Positions 1 through 6,138 of a stretch of 9,078 bases of DNA are shown in pieces; position 1 is the stretch's first letter, and the number at the start of each line of letters is the position of its first letter. Under the pieces are notes generated by a model that saw only the letters and a program-made list of their open reading frames with translations, was not told the DNA's origin and ran no database searches. The stretch covers positions 1 through 9,078 of the forward strand of contig PCTT01000040.1 in NCBI GenBank assembly GCA_002771585.1. The letters run 5' to 3'. The position numbers were made by a program, and so were the translations under genes. Source of the DNA: Candidatus Campbellbacteria bacterium CG22_combo_CG10-13_8_21_14_all_36_13. Its GTDB lineage: Bacteria > Patescibacteriota > Minisyncoccia > Phycocordibacterales > PCTT01.

Positions 1-65
1 TTGTATAAAATATTGATATTCTAAATATAGAACCCAGTACCAACAAAATCTAAAGAGGAAAGCCT

Positions 66-272
66 GTGCCCACAAACCCAATTTCTCTTACAGACCTTAA
101 AAAAATTAGTGAAGAACAATCGAAGAGCTTCGGTGAAGAAAGAGAGTCTCCCGGCATTACCAAGATTGGTGTGTCAAATAGCCATAGCGACACCAACATC
201 AGCAATCATCAGGAAGAGTCCCTAAGGTCTTCAGAGATTACGGGCAACTCCCTTCTCGGTGGTGGATGCTGA
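66..272 (+). CDS. Small hydrophilic hypothetical protein ending in GGGC
   Basis: 68 residues starting at GTG. The purine-rich site AGAGGAA at about 54-60 lies a normal distance upstream and supports this start. The protein is hydrophilic, rich in Ser, Glu and Asn, with no transmembrane segment and no domain I recognise. The N-terminal third (SLTDLKKISEEQ) could form a helix. The last residues are LLGGGC, so the only cysteine is C-terminal behind three glycines, which recalls a modified or cleaved precursor peptide, but no maturase or transporter gene is visible. The next gene starts 18 nt downstream in the same direction with its own ribosome binding site, so the two are probably co-transcribed. 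TGA is the stop. The function is unknown; a chance frame is possible, although the binding site and the tandem partner argue for a gene. Confidence 0.55.
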   Translation: MPTNPISLTDLKKISEEQSKSFGEERESPGITKIGVSNSHSDTNISNHQEESLRSSEITGNSLLGGGC

Positions 273-290
273 AAAACAGAGAGGTAAAAA

Positions 291-542
291 ATGAATCTTT
301 TTAGACATGTGTTTAGATATGATCTTCTTACAGAAGAAGAAATGACAAAAAGGCGTAATAGTGTTTTGAAGATGGATTTTTCTAATATGAGTTCTTCTGA
401 AATAGATAAAAAGGTTTCAAAGAAAATGAATAGTATTGAGAGGGCTCGTATTCGCGACAAAAGGTATTTAGCAAGACGTGCTAAGATACAGAAATTTTGG
501 GGCCGTCTTCGCTATCTTCTATCAGAAATCCGGCTTCCGTGA
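291..542 (+). CDS. Small basic hypothetical protein, overlaps cysS convergently
   Basis: 83 residues starting at ATG, with AGAGAGG at 278-284 and 6 nt of spacing, a clear Shine-Dalgarno site. The C-terminal half is strongly basic (RARIRDKRYLARRAKIQKF), which fits nucleic acid or ribosome binding, but I recognise no family. There is no membrane segment. It follows the 68-aa gene by 18 nt and is probably in the same transcript. Its last 62 nt (481-542) lie on the opposite strand of the cysS 3' end, so the two genes converge and overlap tail to tail. No hairpin terminator is visible between them. The long overlap is unusual and could mean that the true gene is shorter or that the frame is spurious, but the start context is good. 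Confidence 0.5.
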   Translation: MNLFRHVFRYDLLTEEEMTKRRNSVLKMDFSNMSSSEIDKKVSKKMNSIERARIRDKRYLARRAKIQKFWGRLRYLLSEIRLP

Positions 543-1884
543 TCTCATCTCTGATCCTGTCCGCCTCGGCCCAATCTTTTGTTTCGCGTGCTTTCTCGCG
601 CGCATCCACAAGTCGCATGATGTTCTCTGGCACGTCATGCGACTTTTCTTTTAATGAATCTAATTTTAAACCAAACACCTTGTCAAAATCTAATAAAGTT
701 GCTTTTTTTTCTGGATTTGAAATGTTTTCGTCTTTTATTACATCCCACATAATAGCTAAAGCTTGTGGTGTAGAAATGTCGTCATTTATATATTTTATAA
801 ATTTTTCTTGATATCTTTTGTTTACTTCGCCAATATCATCTCCTAGTGCTCTAAATTTAAAATATAAATTATGTAGTGCGTTTTCTGAAGCCTCCAACGC
901 CTCCCATGTAAAGTTTTGTTGCTTTCTATAATATCCTCCTAGGAATAAATATTTAAGAGACAGGGGATTGAAGTCTCTCTCAAGCATATTATCTATTGTA
1001 TATGCGTTCCCTTTGCTTTTACCCATTCGTCCATTATCGACAAGGAGAAATGCTCCGTGTATCCAATATTTTACAAAAGGACCACATCCACACGCTGATT
1101 CTGATTGTGCTATTTCATTTGGGTGGTGTGTTGAACGAAGATCCTCACCACCAGTATGAATATCAAATTGATCTCCAAGGTATTTCTGACTCATCGCACT
1201 ACATTCTATATGCCAGCCAGGAAACCCAACACCCCAAGGACTTTCCCATTCCATATCGCGCTCTCCTATTGTTGTGTGTAATTTCCAGAGAGCAAAATCT
1301 CTCGGGTTTTTCTTTTCTGGGTTTTTTGCAACACGAGCTCCTTCTTGTATATCTTCAAGGGAAGATAGCTCTCCATACTTATGTCCAGCTTTCTCGTATT
1401 CAACAGTGTCAAAATACAGCCCATCGTTTGTTTTATATGTAAAACCAGCTTTTTCTATTTTTTCAATAAGCTCAATCTGTTCTTTTATATGGTCTGTTGC
1501 TTTTGAGAAAATCTTTGGTGGCAATAGATTTAATAGATCATATTCTTTTTTAAATTTATTTCCATAATATTCTGCTATTTCCCACGCTGTCTTTCCTTCA
1601 CGTATTGATGCTTTTTCCATTCTGTCTTCACCAATGCTAGAGTCTCCTTCGTTGTCTCCAGTCAGGTGACCAACATCAGTAATATTCATTACAAAATCCA
1701 CATTGTATCCGTTGTATTGAAGTATACGACGTAAAGTGTCGCTCATTATATATGTACGCCAGTTGCCAATTGTTACGTTATCATAGACCGTTGGCCCACA
1801 GGTATACATACCAACTTTGTTGGGGGTTATAGACTCAAAATCTTCTATTTTCCTCGTAAGTGAGTTATATAGTTTTAATTTCAT
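481..1884 (-). CDS. cysS: Cysteinyl-tRNA synthetase
   Basis: 467 residues, close to the usual 460-470, so full length. It charges tRNA-Cys with cysteine in the cytoplasm (class I synthetase). The zinc ligands known from the E. coli enzyme are all present: C29 in CGPTVYD, C228 in GWHIECSAM, H253 and E257 in HHPNE. The substrate-pocket Trp is at 224. The KMSKS loop reads RMGKS (286-290) followed by KGN. The HIGH motif is divergent: residues 38-41 read TIGN, so the first catalytic histidine is Thr; the loop before HHPNE also reads RST where FP is usual. The C-terminal anticodon-binding helices end in a normal GFLIEDSEDG segment. It lies 81 bp downstream of corA on the same strand. The gap contains AATTC-type repeats and a TAACACCT-type low-complexity run just before the ATG, and no Shine-Dalgarno sequence is visible. 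Confidence 0.97.
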   Translation of the reverse strand: MKLKLYNSLTRKIEDFESITPNKVGMYTCGPTVYDNVTIGNWRTYIMSDTLRRILQYNGYNVDFVMNITDVGHLTGDNEGDSSIGEDRMEKASIREGKTAWEIAEYYGNKFKKEYDLLNLLPPKIFSKATDHIKEQIELIEKIEKAGFTYKTNDGLYFDTVEYEKAGHKYGELSSLEDIQEGARVAKNPEKKNPRDFALWKLHTTIGERDMEWESPWGVGFPGWHIECSAMSQKYLGDQFDIHTGGEDLRSTHHPNEIAQSESACGCGPFVKYWIHGAFLLVDNGRMGKSKGNAYTIDNMLERDFNPLSLKYLFLGGYYRKQQNFTWEALEASENALHNLYFKFRALGDDIGEVNKRYQEKFIKYINDDISTPQALAIMWDVIKDENISNPEKKATLLDFDKVFGLKLDSLKEKSHDVPENIMRLVDAREKARETKDWAEADRIRDEITEAGFLIEDSEDGPKISVS

Positions 1885-1930
1885 TGTGTATGAGGTTACA
1901 GGTGTTAGGTGTCAGATTTTAAAAAATCTA

Positions 1931-1965
1931 TTCATAATTCATAATTCTTAATTCTTGATTCAGAA
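1931..1965 (+). repeat. AATTCATAATTC-type intergenic array, copy 1
   Basis: The corA-cysS gap carries a run of near-identical 8-9 nt units (ATTCATAATTCATAATTC, then TTAATTC and TTGATTC) ending in CAGAAC. The same string in the same orientation recurs before the exonuclease gene (7083-7119), and a variant stands before rplI (5059-5095). It touches the corA stop codon. Such arrays look like a dispersed intergenic repeat and not coding sequence. Confidence 0.6.
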
Positions 1966-2880
1966 CTAAAGCCATTTATTCTTTTTAAAGAATATGAAAA
2001 AGGATACCGCAAGAAGAAACATTAATCCAATTACCACCCAAAAGTCATATGGGTTACCAACAAATGGCAGGTGTTGTGTATTCATACCAAAAATGGATGC
2101 AAGCAGGGAAAGAGGGAACGTTACAAATGCCATAATAGTTAGTATTTTCATTACCTCGTTTTGTTTTGTGGTGAGCATTGAATTATTTGTTTCTCGTATT
2201 TCTTTTATTGATTCTTGAAGACCTTCTATAATAGATGTCACTTTGTACTGCTCTCCTTCTATTCTTTTGAAATAATGTATAAAAGAACTTCCAAAGAATT
2301 TTATACCAACGTGTTCTAGTGATAGTAATACGCTATTATGTGATCTCATTATTCTTTTAAAATCAATTAATATTTGAGAAAGTTCTGAAATCTCTTTTAC
2401 CATCTCTTTTTCTTTTCCGGCAAACATCTTTTCGGATATATTTTCCATTTTTGAATCAAAGTCTTCAAGCTCATGCTCTACTCCGGAATATAGTTTTTTT
2501 GTTAATAAATAAAAAATATATCCAGCATGGTCTCCGATGTCTGTATTGTGTGTGATGCTGTTTGACTCAAAAATTTTTGCAAACTTATGAATTGCATCTA
2601 TTGTGTCGTAGTGCACGCTAATTAGAAAATCTTTACCAATGATGAAATCTATTTCTTGATTTGGACTAAGAGAGTGAGTGTGTCCTTTTGCGGGGAAGTG
2701 GAGTATCAAATATATAAGATTATCATAAAGGTCAACTTTCGAACGAAGTGTGGGTTGCATTAGCTCTTCTGCAACAATGGGATGAATTGAAAAATTTTCC
2801 ATCATGTCCCTAATCTCGTCCTTTGTCGGCGCCTCCAAATCAATCCAAACTAATTTTCCATATGTAAGTATTTTTTTCAT
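1966..2880 (-). CDS. corA: CorA-family magnesium/divalent cation transporter
   Basis: 304 residues, the normal CorA length. The family forms homopentameric inner-membrane channels for Mg2+ (some members carry Co2+, Ni2+ or Zn2+). The N-terminal 230 residues are the soluble alpha/beta and long-helix domain. A first transmembrane helix ends in the signature GMN at 265-267, and a second (about 280-298) is followed by the basic tail KKNKWL, as in the family. The ATG at 2880 gives the expected N-terminus (MKKILTYGKLVW). The base before the start codon belongs to a 120-bp inverted-repeat element, so the gene has no usual ribosome binding site. A TATAAT box (minus strand, 3016-3011) lies 6 nt before a duplicated GTGA on the far side of the element. 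cysS follows on the same strand. Which metal is carried cannot be told from the sequence. Confidence 0.93.
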   Translation of the reverse strand: MKKILTYGKLVWIDLEAPTKDEIRDMMENFSIHPIVAEELMQPTLRSKVDLYDNLIYLILHFPAKGHTHSLSPNQEIDFIIGKDFLISVHYDTIDAIHKFAKIFESNSITHNTDIGDHAGYIFYLLTKKLYSGVEHELEDFDSKMENISEKMFAGKEKEMVKEISELSQILIDFKRIMRSHNSVLLSLEHVGIKFFGSSFIHYFKRIEGEQYKVTSIIEGLQESIKEIRETNNSMLTTKQNEVMKILTIMAFVTFPLSLLASIFGMNTQHLPFVGNPYDFWVVIGLMFLLAVSFFIFFKKNKWL

Positions 2881-2948
2881 CCCGTTAGAGCCAGACCACG
2901 ACCAGCGCGGTTTAGACTTTTGTTATTATTTATAATTATTTTTAACAT
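2877..2948 (-). other. Short reading frame inside the element, coupled to corA
   Basis: A 23-codon frame begins at the internal ATG (2948-2946) and stops at TGA (2879-2877), which overlaps the corA ATG as ATGA. It shares IIINNN near its start and RGLALTG at its end with the equivalent frame in the second element (7833-7904). No ribosome binding site is visible. Conservation may simply reflect DNA homology of the elements and selection on the terminal repeat, so coding status is doubtful. Confidence 0.2.
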
Positions 2949-2999
2949 CTCAATTTTTATATCAATTTTATTTGTTGTGGTCGCGGGTCTCTAACGAGA
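2880..2999 (-). mobile_element. 120-bp MITE-like element, copy 1, at corA start codon
   Basis: Read in the corA direction, the element begins TCTCGTTAGAG and ends CTCTAACGGGA, imperfect terminal inverted repeats that extend inward through GC-rich CGCGACC/GGTCGTGG blocks to about 25 nt. The middle is AT-rich. It is flanked by the 4-bp direct repeat TGAA (plus strand TTCA at 2876-2879 and 3000-3003). The element's final A (plus strand T2880) is the first base of the corA ATG. A related copy lies at 7781-7901; the gene-proximal 70 nt of the two match at 57 positions without gaps. No transposase is encoded, so it would be mobilised in trans. A conserved leader RNA hairpin is the alternative, but the target duplications favour insertion. 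Confidence 0.75.
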
Positions 3000-3010
3000 T
3001 TCACTCCTTT

Positions 3011-3016
3011 ATTATA
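3011..3016 (-). promoter_or_regulatory. -10 box of corA, displaced by the element
   Basis: TATAAT on the minus strand, followed by the six bases AAAGGA and then GTGAA, which is the upstream copy of the target duplication. Without the element, transcription would begin at or next to the GTG/ATG start, giving a leaderless corA mRNA. The spacing is identical to that before the second element. No clear -35 box is seen. Confidence 0.5.
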
Positions 3017-3055
3017 GTATTCCCCTGAATTATTTTCTAGTTAAAAGAGTTGGTA

Positions 3056-3064
3056 TGATATAAT
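3056..3064 (+). promoter_or_regulatory. Extended -10 promoter of the S41 protease gene
   Basis: TGATATAAT is a perfect extended -10 (TGnTATAAT). It lies 16 nt before the ATG at 3081, so the leader would be about 10 nt, too short for a Shine-Dalgarno site, and none is visible. No good -35 box stands 17 nt upstream, as is usual when an extended -10 is used. Confidence 0.6.
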
Positions 3065-3080
3065 TCTCTTTATATTTATT

Positions 3081-4316
3081 ATGGATCATATAATGTTGTT
3101 TCTAAAAAAATATAACACAATTTTTTCCTTATTGTTAATTATTGCGATTTCTTTTTTTGTTGGCTTTTCTTTTGGTAACAATTCATCTTCTGGTATTGAG
3201 AGTGTGTATGGTCTAGAAAATAAACAGCTGGGAATGCCAAATGATGTTTCTGATTTTTCCTCTTTTTGGAGGGTGTGGAATGTTATAAACGATAAGTTTG
3301 TTCCTGTTTATACAGACGAAGTCGCATCGAATGATGAGCGCACATATGGTGCGATACAAGGACTTGCAGCCTCTTTAGGGGATCCTTACACGGTTTTTTT
3401 TCCACCTGTTGAAAGTGAAGATTTTGAATCGACAATAAGGGGTAATTTTGGTGGCGTTGGTATGGAGGTTGGTATTAGAGATGGTATCCTTACTGTTATA
3501 GCACCCCTAAAAGATACTCCGGCTGAACGCTCTGGTATCTTGGCAGGTGATAAGGTTATCGCAATAGATAATGTTCCAAGCCAAGGTCTTTCTATCGATG
3601 ATGCTGTTCAAAAAATAAGAGGGGAGATAGGTACAAGGGTCACTCTTACAATACTTAGAGAAGATATGGATCCTTTTGAAATAAGTGTAGTAAGAGACAC
3701 AATAAATATACCAACGCTGGATACAAATCTTCGGGGCGACGGAATATTTGTCATTTCTTTGTATAATTTTTCTGCACCTTCTGCAGATTTGTTTAGAGGG
3801 GCTCTTAGAGAATTTGTAGAATACGGGTCTGATAAACTTATCTTAGACTTGCGTGGTAATCCTGGTGGCTTTTTGGAATCAGCAATAGATATATCAAGTT
3901 GGTTTTTAAAGATTGGGCAAGTTGTGGTAACCGAGGACTTTGGTGGAAACAAAGAAAATGTAGATCATCGTAGTAAGGGATACAATATATTTAATGATAA
4001 TTTAAAGTTTGTAATTTTGATTGATGGAGGATCTGCTTCTGCATCAGAGATTGTTGCTGGGGCGTTGAGAGAGCATAAAAAAGCAACTCTGATAGGTAAG
4101 ACAACTTTTGGAAAAGGATCCGTTCAAGAATTGGTTGAAATTACGCCAGATACATCATTTAAGGTAACAGTTGCAAGGTGGCTAACACCAGATGGTAATT
4201 CAATTTCAAAAAACGGAGTAGCTCCAGATATAGAAGTTGATTACACAAAAGAAGATAGGGAAGCAGAACGTGATCCACAAATGGATAAGGCGGTAGAGTT
4301 TTTGCTTGGTAGATAA
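3081..4316 (+). CDS. Membrane-anchored S41 C-terminal processing protease (Ctp/Prc type)
   Basis: 411 residues. Residues 13-31 form one hydrophobic segment after KK, a signal anchor that places the rest outside the cytoplasmic membrane. A PDZ domain follows at about 118-200 (GNFGGVGMEVG, AGDKVIAIDN), then the S41 catalytic core. By spacing with known Ctp enzymes (Ser and Lys 25 residues apart), the catalytic dyad is S320 in GGSASASEIVAGAL and K345 in TTFGKGSVQEL. The family cleaves near the C-termini of envelope or misfolded proteins and in some lineages acts in signalling. All key parts are present and the length is typical. The gene stands alone: it is divergent from corA, has its own extended -10 promoter, and ends at a hairpin terminator facing the convergent small gene. 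An in-frame ATG at residue 5 is a possible alternative start. The substrate is unknown. Confidence 0.95.
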   Translation: MDHIMLFLKKYNTIFSLLLIIAISFFVGFSFGNNSSSGIESVYGLENKQLGMPNDVSDFSSFWRVWNVINDKFVPVYTDEVASNDERTYGAIQGLAASLGDPYTVFFPPVESEDFESTIRGNFGGVGMEVGIRDGILTVIAPLKDTPAERSGILAGDKVIAIDNVPSQGLSIDDAVQKIRGEIGTRVTLTILREDMDPFEISVVRDTINIPTLDTNLRGDGIFVISLYNFSAPSADLFRGALREFVEYGSDKLILDLRGNPGGFLESAIDISSWFLKIGQVVVTEDFGGNKENVDHRSKGYNIFNDNLKFVILIDGGSASASEIVAGALREHKKATLIGKTTFGKGSVQELVEITPDTSFKVTVARWLTPDGNSISKNGVAPDIEVDYTKEDREAERDPQMDKAVEFLLGR

Positions 4317-4326
4317 ATAATAAAAA

Positions 4327-4360
4327 ACAAACCCCCGCGCAATAATGCGTAGGGGTTTTA
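4327..4360. terminator. Bidirectional terminator between the protease and the 68-aa gene
   Basis: Hairpin: AAACCCC (4329-4335) pairs with GGGGTTT (4352-4358), with an inner GCGCA/TGCGT helix and loop ATAA. On the plus strand it ends TTTTAAATT; on the minus strand it is followed by a longer U-rich run (GTTTGTTTTTTATT), so it should serve both convergent genes. Confidence 0.78.
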
Positions 4361-4375
4361 AATTGATCACCGTCG

Positions 4376-4582
4376 TTAAGACATGACGGTTCCCTTGGGT
4401 CTTACCCAAACAACCTGTGGATTGTAGGGAACACTGCATCCGATAAGTTCGTCGGAACAGTTGGCCCAACCTCCACTGCTTGTGAATACATCACCCTTTT
4501 GGATCCTCATACCTGGTGGCAAGATATCACCATACACAGGTTTCCCGTTTTTGGGGTGTCTGATAACCTTTGTCATTTCCAT
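4376..4582 (-). CDS. 68-aa conserved-looking hypothetical protein
   Basis: 68 residues, no membrane segment. The middle reads GMRIQKGDVFTSSGGW and ends VPYNPQVVWVRP. This arrangement (a KGD turn, an aromatic Gly-Gly-Trp, then VPY-P and a terminal RP) resembles small soluble proteins of unknown function that I have seen in phage and uncultured-bacterial genomes, but I cannot name a family. Two cysteines (42 and 49) may bind metal or form a disulfide. Expression signals are good: minus-strand AGGAG 10 nt before the ATG and a TTGACA promoter further up. An alternative ATG is at codon 3. It converges on the S41 protease gene at a shared terminator. The function is unknown. Confidence 0.7.
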   Translation of the reverse strand: MEMTKVIRHPKNGKPVYGDILPPGMRIQKGDVFTSSGGWANCSDELIGCSVPYNPQVVWVRPKGTVMS

Positions 4583-4621
4583 AAGCTAATTACTCCTGGT
4601 AGGGTTTACGTTCTGTGTAAT

Positions 4622-4650
4622 AAAATATATCTAAAACATATTTGTGTCAA
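4622..4650 (-). promoter_or_regulatory. Promoter of the 68-aa gene
   Basis: On the minus strand, TTGACA (4650-4645) is a perfect -35. Downstream are TATATT (15-nt spacer) or TATTTT (17-nt spacer) as -10 candidates. The start site would be near 4615, giving a leader of about 33 nt that contains the AGGAG site. This is one of few genes here with both a perfect -35 and a Shine-Dalgarno sequence. Confidence 0.6.
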
Positions 4651-4683
4651 TTTCATAAAATACACAAAATATATTGAACTGTT

Positions 4684-4974
4684 TTAAAGGGTTAACAAGA
4701 TTTCAAAATTATCTTCTGGTGTTGTTTTATTTTTTTTCTCATGACCGCATTTAATACATTTGTGTACCAATATGTATTCTGTGCCTTTTGTGATTACAGA
4801 TATTGGTTTCATCATTCCAAGACAAATTGCACCCCTGTCTCCAGGATTTATATCAACGTGTTTGCTCCAAAGACATTTTGGACAGTGGTTTGTAAATCCA
4901 TCACCATCAACCCCTATACCACAGTTTTCACAGACAAAATTTTCAATATTTCTTGTAAATTTTTTAGTTTCCAT
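4684..4974 (-). CDS. RNHCP-domain zinc-binding protein
   Basis: 96 residues spanning one RNHCP domain. The defining stretch reads TNHCPKCLWSKHVD (28-41; Thr where the family name has Arg), followed by NPGDRGAICLGMMKPI. Likely metal ligands are C15 and C18 (CENC), C31 and C34, with C73 and C76 (HKCIKCG) and C51 as further candidates. The C-terminal NFEILLTL also fits the family. These are small cytoplasmic zinc-ribbon-like proteins of unproven function, sometimes annotated as rRNA or nucleic-acid associated; this is not established. No Shine-Dalgarno sequence is seen before the ATG at 4974. It runs away from rplI; no hairpin terminator is visible after its stop. Confidence 0.9.
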   Translation of the reverse strand: METKKFTRNIENFVCENCGIGVDGDGFTNHCPKCLWSKHVDINPGDRGAICLGMMKPISVITKGTEYILVHKCIKCGHEKKNKTTPEDNFEILLTL

Positions 4975-5010
4975 AATGGTTAAAGCACGAAATTCAAATA
5001 ATTAAACACG

Positions 5011-5095
5011 TTTTGAATTTTGAATATTTGAATTTAAATATTGTTTCGGATTTCGTCTGTATTCCTAATTCCTAATTCTTAATTCATTATTCTTA
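5011..5095 (+). repeat. Composite intergenic repeat, copy before rplI
   Basis: Three modules in order: ATATTTGAATTTAAATATTG (5024-5043), TTTCGGATTTCG (5044-5055), then CTGTATTC and an AATTC array (5057-5095). The same modules in the same order occur at 6951-7119, separated there by an extra 90 bp or so. This is intergenic, dispersed and not coding. Confidence 0.6.
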
Positions 5096-5133
5096 TAATA
5101 CCATATAGCAAAGTCCCAGAAACCTTACAGAGG

Positions 5134-5162
5134 TTGAATGATTGGAAGTATTTTGGTATACT
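5134..5162 (+). promoter_or_regulatory. Promoter of rplI
   Basis: TTGAAT (-35, 5134-5139), a 17-nt spacer and TATACT (-10, 5157-5162) with the extended-10 TGG immediately before it. The predicted start near 5169 gives a leader of about 24 nt without a recognisable Shine-Dalgarno site. Confidence 0.6.
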
Positions 5163-5192
5163 CCGCGTACTACTAATATATAAACACTTATT

Positions 5193-5636
5193 ATGCGCGT
5201 AATTTTACTTAAAGATGTTCCAAAGATTGGACATAAATTTGATATAAAAGAAGTAAAGCCAGGATATGGCCAGAATTTTCTTATAAAAAATGGTTTGGCT
5301 ATTATTGCTACAAAGCAGAATGAACAAAAGATGCAAAAAGAAATGCATGCTCATATTGAGGAAAGTAGAATGAAGAGTGAACTTCTTGAAAAAAGTATTG
5401 AAGGATTAGAAAATTCAGAGCTTTTGTTTACTGGGAAGGTAAATGAAAAAGGACATTTGTTTGATAAGGTTGATGTGAGAGATATAAAAGAAGCATTGAA
5501 GGAACAGCTTCACTTAGAGCTAGATGAAAAGCATATTCATTTAGAATCACCCATTAAGGAAGTAGGGGAAGGAAGTGTTGTTGTAAAAGTGGGAGACAAG
5601 AAAGCAACTGTAAAATTGAAAGTGGAAGCAGAATAA
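5193..5636 (+). CDS. rplI: 50S ribosomal protein L9
   Basis: 147 residues, the normal L9 length. The N-terminal domain carries the L9 signature (MRVILLKDVPKIGHKFDIKE, then VKPGYGQNFLIKNGLA); a long connecting helix (about 41-75) joins it to the C-terminal rRNA-binding domain ending KKATVKLKVEAE. It binds 23S rRNA at the base of the L1 stalk. It has its own promoter and a strong terminator, so it is a single-gene transcript and not the usual rpsF-ssb-rpsR-rplI operon. Some CPR lineages are reported to lack L9, so its presence may help placement (from memory). Confidence 0.97.
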   Translation: MRVILLKDVPKIGHKFDIKEVKPGYGQNFLIKNGLAIIATKQNEQKMQKEMHAHIEESRMKSELLEKSIEGLENSELLFTGKVNEKGHLFDKVDVRDIKEALKEQLHLELDEKHIHLESPIKEVGEGSVVVKVGDKKATVKLKVEAE

Positions 5637-5655
5637 ATAACCAATTAAATATAAA

Positions 5656-5690
5656 ACAAAAACCACCGAGGTCGGTGGTTTTTGTTTTAT
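5656..5690 (+). terminator. Rho-independent terminator after rplI
   Basis: A perfect 14-bp inverted repeat, ACAAAAACCACCGA (5656-5669) against 5672-5685, with a tight GG centre. The T-rich 3' arm and the following TTTTATTT supply the U tract. It begins 20 nt after the rplI stop. Confidence 0.9.
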
Positions 5691-5756
5691 TTGGTACCAT
5701 TTTGATAGTTTTGATTGGCGCCACCGTCTATTGATATACCTAGATAATTAGTGTAT

Positions 5757-5796
5757 AAACAAAAAATCACCGGACACTTATTATCTCGATGATTTT
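5757..5796 (-). terminator. Probable terminator after rpmA
   Basis: On the minus strand AAAATCATCG (5796-5787) pairs with CGGTGATTTT (5772-5763), 10 bp with one G-U pair and a 14-nt loop. It is followed by a run of T (minus strand of 5758-5766). It starts 15 nt after the rpmA stop codon. Confidence 0.65.
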
Positions 5797-5811
5797 CTTT
5801 TACAATTCTTA

Positions 5812-6135
5812 CTACTGACTTTCGACTTTACTAACTTTTGACTTTACTAACTTTTGACTTTCAAGTATCACATCAACCAGTTTTTTGTTTTTTGTTGTTC
5901 CGTTGAAGTGCACTTTTCTTTTATTTCTAAATTTTACAGTTCCGTCTTTAAGTGCAAATAGTGTGTGGTCTCTGCCAACTCCAACGTTTTTTCCAGCTTC
6001 AATCTTGGTGCCTCTTTGGCGATAAATAATACCACCGGTCTTTACCCTTTGGCCATCTGCTATTTTTATACCAAGATACTTTGGTTGTGAATCTTTTAGG
6101 TTTTTTGCTGAACCCCCAGCTTTTCTATGTGCCAT
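5812..6135 (-). CDS. rpmA: 50S ribosomal protein L27
   Basis: 107 residues against about 85-95 in most bacteria. The body is typical: MAHRKAGGSAKNLKDS at the start, RQRGTKIEAGKNVGVGRDHTLFAL and DGTVKF in the middle. The N-terminal arm, which reaches the peptidyl-transferase centre, begins directly at MAH without a cleaved extension. The last 16 residues (KLVKSKVSKVESQ region) are encoded by a 16-bp tandem repeat that resembles intergenic low-complexity DNA, so the tail looks like repeat run-on and not conserved protein. The gene stands alone; rplU (L21), its usual partner, is not adjacent. A CCTAAAACC/CCCTATTCCCTA-type low-complexity run precedes the ATG and no ribosome binding site is visible. 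Confidence 0.97.
   Translation of the reverse strand: MAHRKAGGSAKNLKDSQPKYLGIKIADGQRVKTGGIIYRQRGTKIEAGKNVGVGRDHTLFALKDGTVKFRNKRKVHFNGTTKNKKLVDVILESQKLVKSKVSKVESQ
5825..5862. repeat. Tandem 16-bp repeat in the rpmA 3' end
   Basis: ACTTTACTAACTTTTG occurs twice exactly (5825-5840, 5841-5856), followed by a partial third unit (ACTTTC) and preceded by a diverged one (CTGACTTTCG). It encodes part of the L27 C-terminal extension. Confidence 0.85.
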
Positions 6136-6138
6136 GTT

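Noticed and set aside
66..272. UGA recoded as glycine
   Set aside because: TGA ends several genes at sensible places, and the conserved proteins need no read-through, so the standard bacterial code fits.
996..1442. Long plus-strand frames opposite cysS
   Set aside because: They are antisense shadows of a clearly conserved synthetase and encode no recognisable protein.
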